Assembly: GCA_963576475.1 (NCBI GenBank)
Contig: OY754970.1
Coordinates: 33,331,619 to 33,395,618 of the forward strand
Direction: 5' to 3'
Source: Molanna angustata
Lineage: Eukaryota > Arthropoda > Insecta > Trichoptera > Molannidae
Length of the DNA stretch: 64,000 nucleotides
The position numbers were made by a program, and so were the translations under genes. Below are positions 1 through 11,014 of this stretch, one piece after another (position 1 is the stretch's first letter; every line of letters begins with the position of its first letter). The notes under the pieces were generated by a model. It did no database searches and had not been told where the DNA came from. It saw nothing but the letters and a program-made list of their open reading frames with translations.

Positions 1-295
1 ATTTATTTATTTTATTTTATTTTTATTCGGAAAACATACAGCAGTAAACATAAAATTAAACTATAAGAATACTTAATCAATAAAAATACTGCCAAGACAG
101 TTTCCACAAGCAATTATTTATATAAATCAAATAAAACAGACCGGTACATAGGAACCTACTTATTAAAAAAGAAAATAATATTATATCATATACAAAAGCA
201 AAACAGATTTGGTTATAAAAAATGGGAATAGGAAATAGGAAATAGGGAGAGGGAGAGGACGGACAGGGAGAGCAAATCTCATATAACTACATATG
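1..295 (-). repeat. T-rich-headed interspersed repeat (family A)
   Basis: The left edge reads TTTATTTTATTTTTATTCGG followed about 200 bases later by a G/A-rich block (230-270). The same order (T-rich head, AACA-rich middle, G/A-rich block) recurs near 11425, 12925 and 30990. The T-rich head would be the A-rich tail of a LINE or SINE lying on the minus strand. The family is not identified and the copy may extend beyond the window. Confidence 0.4.
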
Positions 296-335
296 TATAA
301 AACAGAAATAATGCTGAACAACACGAAACCACTAT

Positions 336-660
336 TCACTGTCGCAAATTACACGCATTACTTCGTGGCGAAACTGATTTAACAGGTGAGTCAAAAATAT
401 TGGTATGCATCGAAAATAATGCATTTAATCTACGACAGATGCGTGGGATCGTAGCATTCATCCGCAAATTAGTTCTACAGTGTGGAACATGTAAGACGTT
501 TGACTGGCGAACTGACCTTCCCGGGACCCGTATATTCACAAAACTGACAAGCTCAGGCGAGTCTATAGAATCGTTCAAAATTTTATGAATCATTAATTGG
601 TCGAATAAGGTTCTTCTGGATTCTAGGGTATCATATTTTTGGTATTTAATTGAATTACGA
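336..660 (-). pseudogene. LINE ORF2 C-terminal fragment
   Basis: The minus-strand reading contains the pattern LxxRRxLFDQLMIHKILND, then a run of the type VPGRSVRQS, LHVPHCRTNLRMNATIPR and RRLNALF. This is the usual C-terminal tail of Jockey/CR1-type LINE polyproteins (a short-fragment region after the RT, with a conserved H-R-T-N box). The same family occurs on the plus strand at 57215-57408, where the box reads RTRHTHLFHLPIHRTNYAQN. No RT or endonuclease domain remains here, so this is a 5'-truncated relic and not a host gene. Family assignment beyond Jockey/CR1-like is uncertain. Confidence 0.6.
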
Positions 661-835
661 TAGCTTTCAAAGTTTATCCCGCAATGTGGGGTAACCAGCG
701 ACAGATGTGCGGGTATGCGATACCTCATAAAAGGAAGCACGACACCTTGGTGTATCCCCACATACCAGCTTCGTCCCATGTAAAAAGGTATCATTCAGAA
801 TTGGTGGTGAATCTCACTGCTGTACTATACTATGA
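660..835 (-). repeat. RTE-like LINE 3' end fragment
   Basis: The segment around GGGGTAACCAG, followed by CTCATAAAAGGAAGC and a pyrimidine-rich TATCCCCACAT, is shared with 56905-57065. It resembles, more distantly, 28310-28350 (ACGGGGTAAGCAG). In the 28 kb copy this sequence lies directly 3' of an RTE-type coding tail on the minus strand, so it is read here as a 3' untranslated remnant. Confidence 0.4.
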
Positions 836-1495
836 TACGTTATTTATGTAGCCTCTTATATTTTCGATTACCCGTCTTTAACAGAACACCAGAAAACGAT
901 AATAACGGAAAAAAAACGGAAGCACTATTCTAAGCCTTATGTGTAGCACCACCTCTATAAAAACATAAACATATCGATATACATAATATGTCACACAACT
1001 AACTTTATGACGTGAATTCAATAAAGCGTTGATAATGTCCTCAGGTTATTTTTATAAGGTCAGGTCACCATAGGCCATCCTACAAATATGTATGTCAATC
1101 AGTTTAAACAGGTTCTGACACCGATAGCTTTACAGAGTCTGGCCAATTTGTATCAATTTTTTTTTAAATACCTATTTTTAAGTCCTCCATTGAGCTGTCC
1201 TTACCGAGAGATTTAAAAAACGTTGACGATTTCAACCGTGCATCATGACTTAGGTAAGTACTACATAAATCTAACCGCATGTTTGAACACATTTGTACGC
1301 AGAGAAAAAAAAATCTCAAAAAGATGATAAGATGATGTAATAAACCACGGATATTGTTATGAAATATAATAAAAAAATGTAAAACCGTGCGTTGAATTCT
1401 TTTGAACTGAAAAAAATAGGCTTACGACCTATCATCGGCTCAGAACTAACTCTTCATCATTTGCACAACGTTTAGCATTAATCAGTTTACTAACT
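836..1495. other. AT-rich intergenic, nothing recognised
   Basis: No coding, tRNA-like or repeat signal could be supported. At 1418-1432 there is a short GGCTTACGACCTATCATCGG, a motif that also appears at 23198 and 50796 next to LINE tails. Confidence 0.5.
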
Positions 1496-1497
1496 GT

Positions 1498-1695
1498 GCC
1501 GATCGCCGTGGCACAGTTGTTAAGCCGTATTACTGCTGTGCGGGCGTCCTGGGTTGGACTCCAGCAGAGCAGAAATTTATTTAGTTAATTTCTCACGCAA
1601 ATATTGCTTCTCTGGGCTGGGGAAACTGGTTAGAAGAAATCGCCGTATGGCAATAACCTCGTCACTAGCGCAGGGTGCAAGGAAGTGTTTATTAT
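1498..1695 (+). repeat. tRNA-headed SINE (family B), plus strand
   Basis: A tRNA-like head (CCGTGGCACAGTTGTTAAGC = A box; GGGTTGGACTCC = degenerate B box, normally GGTTCGATTCC) is followed by a body containing TTTCTCACGCAAATATTGCT and CGCCGTATGGCAATAA and a TGCAAGGAAGTGTTT end. The same element lies inverted at 31310-31505 and, very degraded, at 41335-41475. The B-box change makes this copy a poor pol III template. Confidence 0.7.
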
Positions 1696-1699
1696 TATT

Positions 1700-1978
1700 A
1701 ATGTCTTCTATTTGCTTTAACAACAACATTCAACTCGAAAAACAAAACATAAAAATAAAAGTAACACTATTTCAAACATTTTGTAACAAACCTTTCTTTA
1801 ACTTTGGAAAAAAAGGATTACTACTCCATAAAATAGTGTACCTACTAATTTTAATAGTAATTACTTACACTGTGCAGGTTAAAAAATGGATTTTTTCTGT
1901 ATGCGTATACATTGGATTTTTATAAGCAAAACTTTTTATTTTATTTTTATTCAAATTGAAGCTAACAATGTATGAAGA
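1700..1978. other. AT-rich, nothing recognised
   Basis: No supported feature. A long open frame through 1554-1925 begins inside the SINE and is composed mostly of AT-rich low-complexity codons, so it is not called. Confidence 0.4.
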
Positions 1979-1979
1979 A

Positions 1980-2210
1980 AAAAATAAATACAGAATATAT
2001 AATAACTTGCCTTAATACCCACTCCATACATCAATTACAAGCTTACAATACTATCAAAGTAACATAATATTTTATAGGTACATGTGTAGATATGTGTAGT
2101 ATGTATATGTGTGAGAGTGAATGTGTAATGTGTGTCAGGGTGTGTATGTGTGAGTGGTGCGTATGTGAGGTTGCATGCATATGTGTGCTGCGTAATGTTT
2201 AGGCCTATTA
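1980..2210 (-). repeat. LINE 3' UTR fragment (TG-rich), minus strand
   Basis: The reverse complement matches the 3' UTR of the LINE at 21470-21640: the same (CACA)-rich tract with ACACCCTCACACATACACACC-type spacing, then TAATATTATGTTACTTTGAT and the shared GATAGTATTGTAAGC...TTGATGTATGGAG end. The apparent 69-residue frame here (rich in H and T) is an artefact of the repeat. Confidence 0.6.
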
Positions 2211-4089
2211 AGTAAGTGTTTTTAACTTTTGACGAATATCTCAATGAAAATTGTTATCAGCTGTGTTATTTCTCTTCTAAATAATATTTTTGATCGCTTA
2301 CAATACTGAGAATGACGGAAACTTCTGTACTCGGATATTGCGACTCGGTTATTGTACAGTTGAAAACTCGGTTATTGCGAAATGTGTTTTTCTTTCTAAA
2401 CACGGTTTTTCAAAAATTAATAAATGTGAGTTTTTTTTTTTGTTTTCTAGCATGCTATATTTTTTTTAATTTGGTAATTATATTTCCTTCAATCAATGAA
2501 AGTTTTTTATTTTATGAAAATTAGTTTTATATATGAATGATGACAGTTGGAATCGTTAAAATTTCCAAAAAAAGGAAAAAAATATCAAAATCTCTTTATA
2601 ATCACATATTTTGCCCATTTTTTATGAAACATATTCATTTTCATAATGCTTTCATAATTCGGTTAATAAAGGGTTAACACTTGCAATACTTATGCTCATC
2701 ATTATTCAAAGGAAAATGTTCATCAAATGAATACAAAACCAATACCTATTTGTATTTTCACGTGGCTAATAAAAATAATAAATGTTACGAGTATATTCTA
2801 GTTTTGATAATAATTAATATACCTATAATTGGTGAGTAGTCTCTGTCTGTTTATGTACGTCAATATTTAATAGGACATCGGGTCAATAAAATAGATCAAA
2901 CTGGACAGAGTGTCCGTGTGAAAGAGGAGCTGGAGGAAGAACAGTAACAGGAAAAGGAAAGAGAGGAGAGTCAACCAGTCCTGCCCTTTCCCCTGTCCCA
3001 GCCCAGTATGGAATGAATCTGTTTCCAGTTCAATTGTCTGTGAAGGTACGGCGATCAAAGGGTGACGTCGGCTTCAACTACATAGTTATAATAATAATGA
3101 CGGCAACAAAATGAGGTTATTAAAGCAAAATATACATAATATCTCTCGTGTCAAGTGAGGTAGACAAGGTCACATAGGAAACAAGGGATGTTGTCCATAT
3201 AAGTTGCAGATACTAAGTCGTAATACGTATTTTGATACTTTAATAAAAGTAAGTAGTATCAGATTACACATTCTTCTTTTCTTCATCCATCTCCAATTCA
3301 ATCATCCAATATTTATTTTGGCCATTTTGGGTCGGCACTCCTTTGATATAACCATATATCTCGTACCACCATCTCATGTTACATCTGAAAGTACCTACTT
3401 GCCGAAGTTTTCCCAAAAATGAGAGAAATACACCAATAACTCATTTTTGTTGAATGTAGTTTGAATTAGGCACTGGAATGCTCATATTATCAACTTAATA
3501 TGCGAGCACAGACCAAGAATCGATTTGCGAATGATTTTTAAACGCAGCTTTGGGGCTTACTATCTATGAGGGTGATAATGTATTATATTGTAACTGCGCT
3601 CCTAATTGTCTGCAATGTGCATATCCGGAACAATTATCAACGAATAATGACCGAAGTTCTGTCTGCAAATGAAACGAGCATTCATTCATTCGAAGACACA
3701 ATCGCAGTTGTTATTTTGATCAAAATTTCAGCATGACCCTTAAAATCGCGAACAGCAACAAAATTTATTATCCAGTTTAATAGTATTATTATTCGAAATA
3801 ATATATAAACATTCATTATATTAGTAATCATTTATTTGAAGCCTTTCATCACTGTAAATTGATATCTAATTTTGAACTGACAAACTTGTAATATCATATT
3901 TGAAGGTAGATGATTATAAATAGTAAATTTTAGAACACACACAACATAAATTATAATACCTATAAAACATCTGATATTTATTTATTTATTTTAAATAACC
4001 AATAAACATATACCTACCCCCAAAATACTACATAACATCTCTCCCATGGAAATGGATACAGCCAAAAATGCGGCATACTATAATCGCGG
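2211..4089. other. AT-rich intergenic, nothing recognised
   Basis: Two short frames near 2867-3058 (minus) and 3204-3422 (plus) have no recognisable domain and AT-driven composition. No tRNA head, inverted repeat or LINE tail was seen. Confidence 0.4.
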
Positions 4090-4345
4090 TTTTAGTATAA
4101 GTAACGGATCTATCACTTGGAATGAAATACCTACTCTCCGACAAACATGGAGACCATGGGGTATGAAAAGGGAAATAGACCGGCCTCAGAATAGGTGGGC
4201 CAATGATATTGTCCCCGTCGCGTCGCTGGAAGTGGATGGGTGCAAAAAGCCCAAAAAAGAGACGAGTGAAAGTATTCAGAAGAGGTCTAGATCCAGCGGT
4301 GGAGAGATGTCTGAAGGAATAAGTAAAAAAAGATACACGGAGTGC
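4090..4345 (+). pseudogene. LINE C-terminal tail (W-RPWGxK-RP family)
   Basis: The plus frame reads ETWRPWGMKRE-like residues, then DRPQNRWANDIV. This is the signature tail of one class of insect LINE polyproteins, in which a basic stretch RPxxRWxDDI follows the RT. A second, better aligned copy is at 38935-39170 (RRPASEKVGW/ADDIVPV). Sequence after the RWxxDIV box (KSPKK, then SSGGEMSEGI in place of the usual W-E-E-A tail) has drifted. The piece is 5'-truncated. The 127-residue open frame spanning it (4046-4429) is a chance extension. Confidence 0.55.
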
Positions 4346-4637
4346 AGACTCTTTAATCCTTCAATAAATTATTTAAGACTACATACCTTCTTTGTAACGC
4401 TAAACCAACATTTAAGCAGAAAGCGATAATGACTGTATGCAAATTCTTTTTTTTATAAATTTGTCTAAATCTGATATTGATTACTTGATTCATTTACTCA
4501 TAAATTTTCGATACTCTCATCATCGCCAGCTCTGCGCACAAACGGCCTCTTCGCTTCGTAGAAAATCTTCCTCTACGTTATTCCGAACTTACTCTACCAT
4601 TATTCCAAACCTTTTGCATTTTCCATCTATCAAGATT
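4346..4637. other. AT-rich, nothing recognised
   Basis: Lies between the LINE relic and a SINE tail. No supported feature. Confidence 0.4.
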
Positions 4638-4639
4638 AA

Positions 4640-4735
4640 GATATGCTTAGTTTAGGAAATGTAGGAAGATGTATATGCACTTGTTTAACAAGGACATATT
4701 CATTTTTATTATAAATAAAAAAAAATAAATAAAAA
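4640..4735 (+). repeat. SINE family A 3' tail, plus strand
   Basis: TATGCTTAGTTTAGGAAATG, then GTATATGCACTTGTTTAACA and AGGACATATTCATTTTTA, ending in an A-rich tract, matches the tail of the SINEs at 25776, 26605, 30530, 39245 and 57078. The tRNA head is missing. Confidence 0.65.
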
Positions 4736-4793
4736 ATTAAATATATTATTAGTGTAGTCATGGCAGTACTTTCGATGTCGACCTCCGCCACTC

Positions 4794-4805
4794 AATTATT
4801 CATAT
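4794..4805. repeat. target-site duplication, 5' copy (LINE)
   Basis: AATTATTCATAT occurs here and again at 10420-10431, directly after the LINE's A tail. The 5' copy is followed by GGGAGACG, the first bases of the element. Confidence 0.85.
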
Positions 4806-5071
4806 GGGAGACGTGAATTGCCGCTGAATGAATCACGACGCTTGTAGTTCGCTCCTCATATTTTTTGTGTTTTTGATGTTTTAAGTGGTGCAAAAACTTA
4901 TATTTTGTGTTAATTTTTGTTTAAATGCTTATGTGAACATATCTTAGTTAAAATATTGTCCCCACGTAACCGGTGAGTTCGTTCCATTTTTATTTATTTT
5001 ATTTTTTTTTGTAAGTGTGTCAAAACAATTGCTTAGTGGAGGTAGGTAAGCAAACAATTTGCCGGCGCTTC

Positions 5072-6490
5072 ATGCGCTGTGCTAGCGAAATGTTACCTAG
5101 TAACGTTGTTGCCAAGTCAACAGATAACAATGTATTAGAATGTACGCCATCAAAACAAACTCGTAAGGCCCAGTCCACACCGATAGATCATGATAATACA
5201 TTATTGGATAGTTCAGTATCCAAAAAATTCAAACCAAACATAAACCCCTCAGTACACCAAGAGAATTCTTTACTGTATAATGAATCCTCTCTTTCCCCAT
5301 TTATTGTACATGTACAAAAGAAAGTAGCGGGAGAAAGTCTTCAAATACAGGCTATCTCATTCGGTTCGTTTATCTACAAAAATAAAATTGATAATATAAA
5401 AAAAATCAAGCCGTTGGGTAAACGCACAATTGCAATCGAATTCAAAAATTATTTAGCAGCAAATACTTTTCTTAATAACAAAATTTTAGAACAAAACAAC
5501 TACTTACCATTTATACCTTCCTTTCACGTAACTCGTCTTGGAGTTGTAAAAGATATACCTACATCTCTTTCTGACGAGGAAATATTAAGTAATTTGGAAG
5601 TCCCTCCGGGATTCGGAAAAATAATAAAAATTCGAAGGCTTAACTACAGAGACCGTAAAATTGAATCTCAAACTGTTGTGGTCACAATCGAAGGGCAAAA
5701 ACTCCCATCACACCTTTACCTCTTTTACAATCGTCTACCAGTAGAAACTTACATATTCCCTACTATTCAATGTCATCAATGTTTAAGATACGGACACACT
5801 AAAACTAACTGCAAATCTGCAGCACCTAGGTGTTTTAAATGCACTTTACATCATCTTGGAAACACATGTAATGTAACTCAAGAAAATACTATTTGTGTTC
5901 ATTGCTCGGGAAATCACCAGGCTATCGATATAAATTGCCCAGAATTGACAAGACAGAGGAACATTAAGAAAGTAATGGCTGACCAAAGTATATCGTATAT
6001 CGAAGCAGCTGGAATGTTTCCCTCCGTGAAAATATCATACTCAGAAAAAACGAAAGCTGTCAACAATTCAAACAAAATTGAAACACAAAATAATTTCACG
6101 CCAAAATGGAGGGTAATCACCCCTTCAAACAAAAATAATCTTAAAAAACATAGTAATACCCCCCCTTACTTGGATAAAAAACAAATCAACTCATTATTAA
6201 TTGCACCAAATGGAAACCATCCAGTACCTAAAAATGGATGTGCTCTCCCGTTAACAAATGAAACTACCCCAGATACAATAATACCTGAAGACATTAATTA
6301 TAGTCGTAAAGAAATAATTCTAAATTGCATATACAATATGATCCATGAACTCCTTACCACAGAACACTATATCTCAGTACCGTCCAACGATGCACTTATT
6401 AATAACACCTTACAAAATACTGTCAATATACTCAATAACAACCTAAATAAAGAAGATATCGATTCAAACTCTATCACAGAAACAAATTAG
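5072..6490 (+). CDS. LINE ORF1, CCHC zinc-knuckle Gag-like protein
   Basis: ORF1 protein of 472 residues, the RNA-binding chaperone of the retrotransposition particle. The frame is open upstream to a GTG at 5015, but the first ATG is 5072 and is taken as the start; no bacterial-type start is expected in an insect. Residues about 80-220 contain a region resembling the RRM-like part of insect LINE Gag proteins, followed by three zinc knuckles: CHQCLRYGHTKTNC (C234), CFKCTLHHLGNTC (C254) and CVHCSGNHQAIDINC (C275). The second knuckle is short by one residue. Downstream is the basic, N-rich tail usual for Jockey-superfamily ORF1. The reading frame is intact, unlike ORF2. Confidence 0.88.
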   Translation: MRCASEMLPSNVVAKSTDNNVLECTPSKQTRKAQSTPIDHDNTLLDSSVSKKFKPNINPSVHQENSLLYNESSLSPFIVHVQKKVAGESLQIQAISFGSFIYKNKIDNIKKIKPLGKRTIAIEFKNYLAANTFLNNKILEQNNYLPFIPSFHVTRLGVVKDIPTSLSDEEILSNLEVPPGFGKIIKIRRLNYRDRKIESQTVVVTIEGQKLPSHLYLFYNRLPVETYIFPTIQCHQCLRYGHTKTNCKSAAPRCFKCTLHHLGNTCNVTQENTICVHCSGNHQAIDINCPELTRQRNIKKVMADQSISYIEAAGMFPSVKISYSEKTKAVNNSNKIETQNNFTPKWRVITPSNKNNLKKHSNTPPYLDKKQINSLLIAPNGNHPVPKNGCALPLTNETTPDTIIPEDINYSRKEIILNCIYNMIHELLTTEHYISVPSNDALINNTLQNTVNILNNNLNKEDIDSNSITETN

Positions 6491-6542
6491 ACCTTAAACT
6501 TGTAACTCGCACAATAATTCCCTGTATAATCTTTCATACAAA

Positions 6543-7664
6543 ATGGCCTTAAATATTGCCCAGTGGAACTGCAGAAGTGCAATACCTAATAAAGACTCTA
6601 TTTTAAAATTGCTATCCGAGAACCAGGTTCAAATAGCGGCACTATCTGAAACCTGGCTCCGCGATGAAAAAACATTCAAAATTCCCGGCTACCAATGCCT
6701 AAAAGATAATAGACATGATGGCAAAGGTGGAGCTGCGTTATTAATAAAAGACACATTTTTCTTTAACCAGATAAATTTAAAACCAATAAATTGTCCATCA
6801 CAAGTTGTTGCTGCGGAAATAGACGGTACAACTTTTGTCTCAATTTATATTTCTCCTAATTTCCAACCCACCAAAAATATTTTAAGAACCATAATTTCTC
6901 GAATAAAACATCCCTTTATAATTATGGGAGATTTTAATGCTCACCATAACATGTGGGGTTCATCATCATGCACAAAATTAGGTAGAATTATAGTTGATCT
7001 GCTAAATGAGTTGAATCTTTGCATTATTAACGACGGGTCACCGACACGTATCCCTGTGCCAAATCAACGAATCAGCGCAGTAGATTTAACAATATGTAGT
7101 CCCGATATTGCTCCATACTTGAATTGGAAAATACTTTCTGACCCATTCAATAGTGATCATCTTCCAATAATTTTGCATTATTCACAACCGTCATACAGAT
7201 ACATATATACCTCTCATATTGAAAACTCAAAATCCAAAAGAAACAACAAATTCGATAAAAATGTTTGTAATTTTGGAAAAGCTAATTGGTCAGGATATAA
7301 TCATTACACCAACAACCCCAATATAACATTTACTCCCCCCTCAATAGAAAACCTACAAGAATGCTACGATGAATTTATTAAAACGATTGAAATATCAGAA
7401 AAATTTATACCTAAAAAGAATCCCAAATTCAAAAAGTATCCCTTACCTCCTCCTTGGTGGGACTCAGCGTGCGAAGAACATTCGTCAATTAGGAAGCAAG
7501 CATATAAAGACTACAAGCATAACATGACACTTGAAAATTTCTTGTATCTTAAAAATGTTCAAGCTAAAGTCAAACGGTTCCCCAAAAACAAGAAAAGAAA
7601 AGGGTGGAAAGACTTCTGCACATCACTTAGTATCCAAGTTCCTTATTTCAGAAGTTTGGAATAA
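6543..7664 (+). CDS. LINE ORF2 5' part: APE endonuclease
   Basis: First part of ORF2, 373 codons from the ATG at 6543 to a stop caused by a frameshift. Residues 1-225 form the apurinic-type endonuclease that nicks the target DNA. Motifs seen are N8 in AQWNCRS, E36 in ALSETWL, the D-N pair in MGDFNAHH (about residue 130) and the SDHLPI catalytic box (about 202). A linker with PPPWWDSACE and KRKGWKDFC follows, the usual bridge to the RT. The native protein should run on into the frame that is open to 10278. Removal of one base around 7633-7655 would place both parts in one frame. Confidence 0.88.
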   Translation: MALNIAQWNCRSAIPNKDSILKLLSENQVQIAALSETWLRDEKTFKIPGYQCLKDNRHDGKGGAALLIKDTFFFNQINLKPINCPSQVVAAEIDGTTFVSIYISPNFQPTKNILRTIISRIKHPFIIMGDFNAHHNMWGSSSCTKLGRIIVDLLNELNLCIINDGSPTRIPVPNQRISAVDLTICSPDIAPYLNWKILSDPFNSDHLPIILHYSQPSYRYIYTSHIENSKSKRNNKFDKNVCNFGKANWSGYNHYTNNPNITFTPPSIENLQECYDEFIKTIEISEKFIPKKNPKFKKYPLPPPWWDSACEEHSSIRKQAYKDYKHNMTLENFLYLKNVQAKVKRFPKNKKRKGWKDFCTSLSIQVPYFRSLE

Positions 7665-10278
7665 TATCAGAAAATTTCGTGGCTCATACAAAACCCCATC
7701 TTCTAAATCATGCCCTAAACTATGGTCAGAAGATTTCTTAAATAAAATGGCCCCACCGTATGCTGTTAACATCGATGAAATCTCGTTACAATATTCACAT
7801 ACTAGCAGTAACTGGCTAGATGCCCCATTCCAAATAGACGAATTAAAATCAGTCTTACAAGTGGTAAAAAATACTTCACCTGGAATAGACGGGATCCCAT
7901 ATATTATCTTACATAATAGTAGCGACAAAATTCTTGAATATCTCTTAAAATTAATAAACATAATGTTCGATACTGGGGTTATCCCAGAATCTTGGAAAAC
8001 TCAACTCATTATCCCAATTTTGAAACCACTAAAGGACCCTAATTCAGGTGTCAACTACAGACCAATAGCATTATCATCAACTCTGCTTAAATTAACAGAA
8101 CATATTATAAAAAGACGAATTGATTGGTTCGTTGAAAACAAAAATATTTTGCCGTACAATATGTTTGGCTTCAGAAAAAAAAAATCCTCAGTAGAAAGTG
8201 TAGCCAATTTAACAACGGATATTCTTTTAGCTTTCTCTAGACAAGAACAGGTCATAGGAGTAAGCTTAGATATCACAAGTGCATATGATAATGTGCTTCT
8301 CTCCCTTCTTAAATCTAAACTTCTCCGAATTGGAATCCCCCTAAAATTAGCCATCTTCATAATGAATATTCTCCTGGATAGAAAAATCATTCTCGACATT
8401 CGAGGAATTGATACTCAAGAAAGAAAAGTCGACAGAGGCTTGCCACAGGGGTCAGTCCTTAGCCCTATCCTCTTCAATATTTATATTCACGAGATTTTTC
8501 ATGTACTGTTACCCTCGGCACAGTTACTGATATATGCAGACGATTTTTTTATTTATGTATCAGGGAAAAAAATCCAACAAATGGAGAACATTATGAATAA
8601 TACTCTCAAAAATATTTATTCGTGGTTATCTGAAAATGGCCTGAATCCCAGTCCTCCCAAATGTAAAGCCATTATGTTTACAAAAAAACGCTCTATACCA
8701 CATATAAAAATTCAACTAAATGACATTATCCTCCCTGTCTCTTCGGAATTAAGATTTCTTGGTATCACTTTGGATTCCAGACTATCTTGGAACTCTCAAG
8801 TTACACATATCATTAACAAATGCCAGTCTGGACTAAATGCAATGCGAGCTGTAACCCGTACTTGGTGGGGAGGTCACCCTTCTGTTCTACGTTTAATGTA
8901 TATATCATACGTTCGCAGTCAAATCGACTATGGAGCGTTTTTACTTAGTCCAATTTCCAAGAAAAATTTACAACGCTTAGATAGAATACAATTTGAAGGT
9001 CTGAGACTTATATTAGGCGCTATGAAATCGACACCGGTATGTGCACTCCAGGTGGAAGCCGTGGACCCACCACTTGAGCTGAGAAAACAGTATCTGTCAG
9101 ATAAATTTGTTTTAAAATGCAATATTATTAAATTCCACCCTCTAATTAGAAAAATCGCTATGCTTGAAATATTCACAAATCAATCACCATTTTGGAAACA
9201 TAAAATCTTCCCTCCTCTTGTAAATAGCCTCACCTTTTTAGACCAATACTCATCGGATTTCATTAAATCTGAGACACTCCCAGTTTACTCATTACCCTAT
9301 CAAAATTTAATCGAGCCGCCAAACATAATCCACTCATTAGGAATAACTCCAGATGCTTTTGCATCTAAAAGACTTAAACACGTAATTGAATCCAAATGGA
9401 ATGACTGGAAAATACTTTATACGGATGGATCAAAAATGGACTGCAAAAGCAATACTGGAGCAGCAGTATTTAGTGATTCAGATAAAGTTGAATTACTTTT
9501 GACTCTCCATAAAGATTCTACAATATTCTCAGCAGAATGTATAGCTATACTAGAGGCTTTGAACTATGCAAATAAAAAACGATTCTTAAAGACATTAATA
9601 TTGACCGATTCCTTAAGTACACTCGAAAAACTCTCTAAATCCCCTATTTTGTATAGTGATGACCACTACTGTATAGATATATGGAAAAAAATTAAAGAAA
9701 TATGCAACCAAAACAGAAAACTTTGTCTGGCATGGATACCAAGTCACTGTGGTATACCAGGAAATGAGAAAGCGGATGAATTGGCTAAGAGAGCAACATA
9801 TGGAAACACACGGACACATCCCAATATTACACAAAACGATCTCCTACCAATCGCAAAAAACCGTCTGATGAATAAATGGCAGTTATATTGGGACACAAGC
9901 TCACTGAAAAAGGGTAGACTTTACAAAACGACCCAACAAACAATTGTCAATAAGCCATGGTTCCATGATAAAGCTTTTGACAAACATTCCATCAGCGTTA
10001 TGTGTCGTATCCGCATGGGACACTGTTGTACCAGAGAGCATTTAAAAAAAATAGGGATCATTGATAGCAGTCTCTGCGAATGTATGATTGGTGATGAGAC
10101 ACTGGATCATTTGTTTCTTGAATGCCCCATAAACGATAGGTATCCGTCCTTTTTTACCGACCTCACAGAGATTGGGGTTCCAATGCCAACAAATGTGAGG
10201 ACATTGTTGAGCTACAATTCCAGGCAGGTAAACATTTTGCTCAAAAAATTCATCAAAATTAATGACATTAAAATTTAA
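7645..10278 (+). pseudogene. LINE ORF2 3' part: reverse transcriptase and RNase H
   Basis: Second part of ORF2, open to the stop at 10278 but displaced by one frame from its endonuclease. The frame is open from 7531, but only sequence from about 7645 (SEVWNNIRKFRG) looks native. RT motifs: NYRPIALSS (about 8055), GLPQGSVLSPILFNIYI (8440), YADDF (8533). RNase H follows with D9424 (YTDGS), E9535 (SAEC), D9607 (LTDS) and D9775 (EKADELA), all four catalytic acids present. A C-C-H-C segment (CRIRMGH, HLFLEC) near the end is the terminal zinc motif of I/LOA-type elements. No other break is seen, so the frameshift is the only obvious lesion. It may also be a sequencing error. Confidence 0.88.
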
Positions 10279-10419
10279 CTCTGTTCATAAAATTTAAATT
10301 GATCGAAGTAAAATAAATATACAAAAATAATTTAGGTTTCTCTATTTTGACAGTTTAATATTTTAACTTAGATGGCTGAGAACACTCTTAACGGGTGAAG
10401 AGCCAACAAAAAAAAAAAA

Positions 10420-10431
10420 AATTATTCATAT
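10420..10431. repeat. target-site duplication, 3' copy (LINE)
   Basis: AATTATTCATAT directly after the A tail (10408-10420; the last A is shared). Identical to 4794-4805. Confidence 0.85.
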
Positions 10432-11010
10432 TCACATATTTAAAATTCGATATGGCGTAAAAATGACAGATAGGTACTGCTTTGATTGACATAAAATATT
10501 ACTAATATGGAAAATTGTGAATATACGACAAATTTCGTATCGGCGTGTAGCGTAAACGATAATTTAATTTATCTTCCAGTAGGCATACACGTAGTTAATA
10601 AACTTTTATTTCATGCCATTTTTGGTGTACACTGGTGTACTGTATTACAAAAAAAAATCATTTTTAGAGTGGACGTCATGTTTTGTATTAACAAATTACA
10701 CCGTCCATTAAATCGGAGGGATTTAATGTCGGACCATTCCGTAATTAAATTATTATTCTTCATTATGTAATAAATAGCGTTAGTGTAGGTATCCATTATA
10801 TTAAAATAACCCATTTTCATGTTAAATTAATTTTTATTTGAAACAACCTGGCACACATGAGCTTTTTTTCAAGATCAACATTTAATTTATTTATGGAAAA
10901 CCATTATCAAACCAATTATAATATTATCTCATCGACAAACGATTGTTTTTTTTACTTTGTGGTATCATTTTGAAATTAATTAAATGAAATAAAACACAAC
11001 TTTGTGTACA
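10432..11010. other. AT-rich, nothing recognised
   Basis: Two opposite overlapping short frames (10507-10820) have no domain. No repeat was matched. Confidence 0.4.
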
Positions 11011-11014
11011 CCAC

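Larger units (their letters stand above)
4806..10419 (+). mobile_element. I/LOA-type LINE retrotransposon, full length
   Basis: Complete non-LTR element of about 5.6 kb: 5' UTR (4806-5071), ORF1 with zinc knuckles, a 52-base gap, ORF2 with endonuclease, RT and RNase H, a 3' UTR and a 13-base A tail. It is bounded by a 12-bp duplication. RNase H after the RT together with a CCHC ORF1 points to the I group (I, Nimb, LOA and relatives) within the Jockey superfamily. The 3' UTR ends in a hairpin-capable segment (GGCT...CACTC...GGGTG...AGCC, 10372-10404). The perfect duplication and open ORF1 indicate a young insertion, but one frameshift at about 7640 breaks ORF2. Confidence 0.92.

Noticed and set aside
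336..794. A 152-codon minus-strand gene
   Set aside because: Only the part below about 660 looks like protein, and it is a LINE tail; the start lies in an unrelated repeat.
5015..5071. GTG start of LINE ORF1 at 5015
   Set aside because: GTG is not a normal start in insect nuclear genes; the first ATG is 5072.
7531..7640. N-terminal part of the second ORF2 frame before about 7645
   Set aside because: Its residues do not fit the RT linker; the other frame does (KRKGWKDFC). It is out-of-frame read-through.
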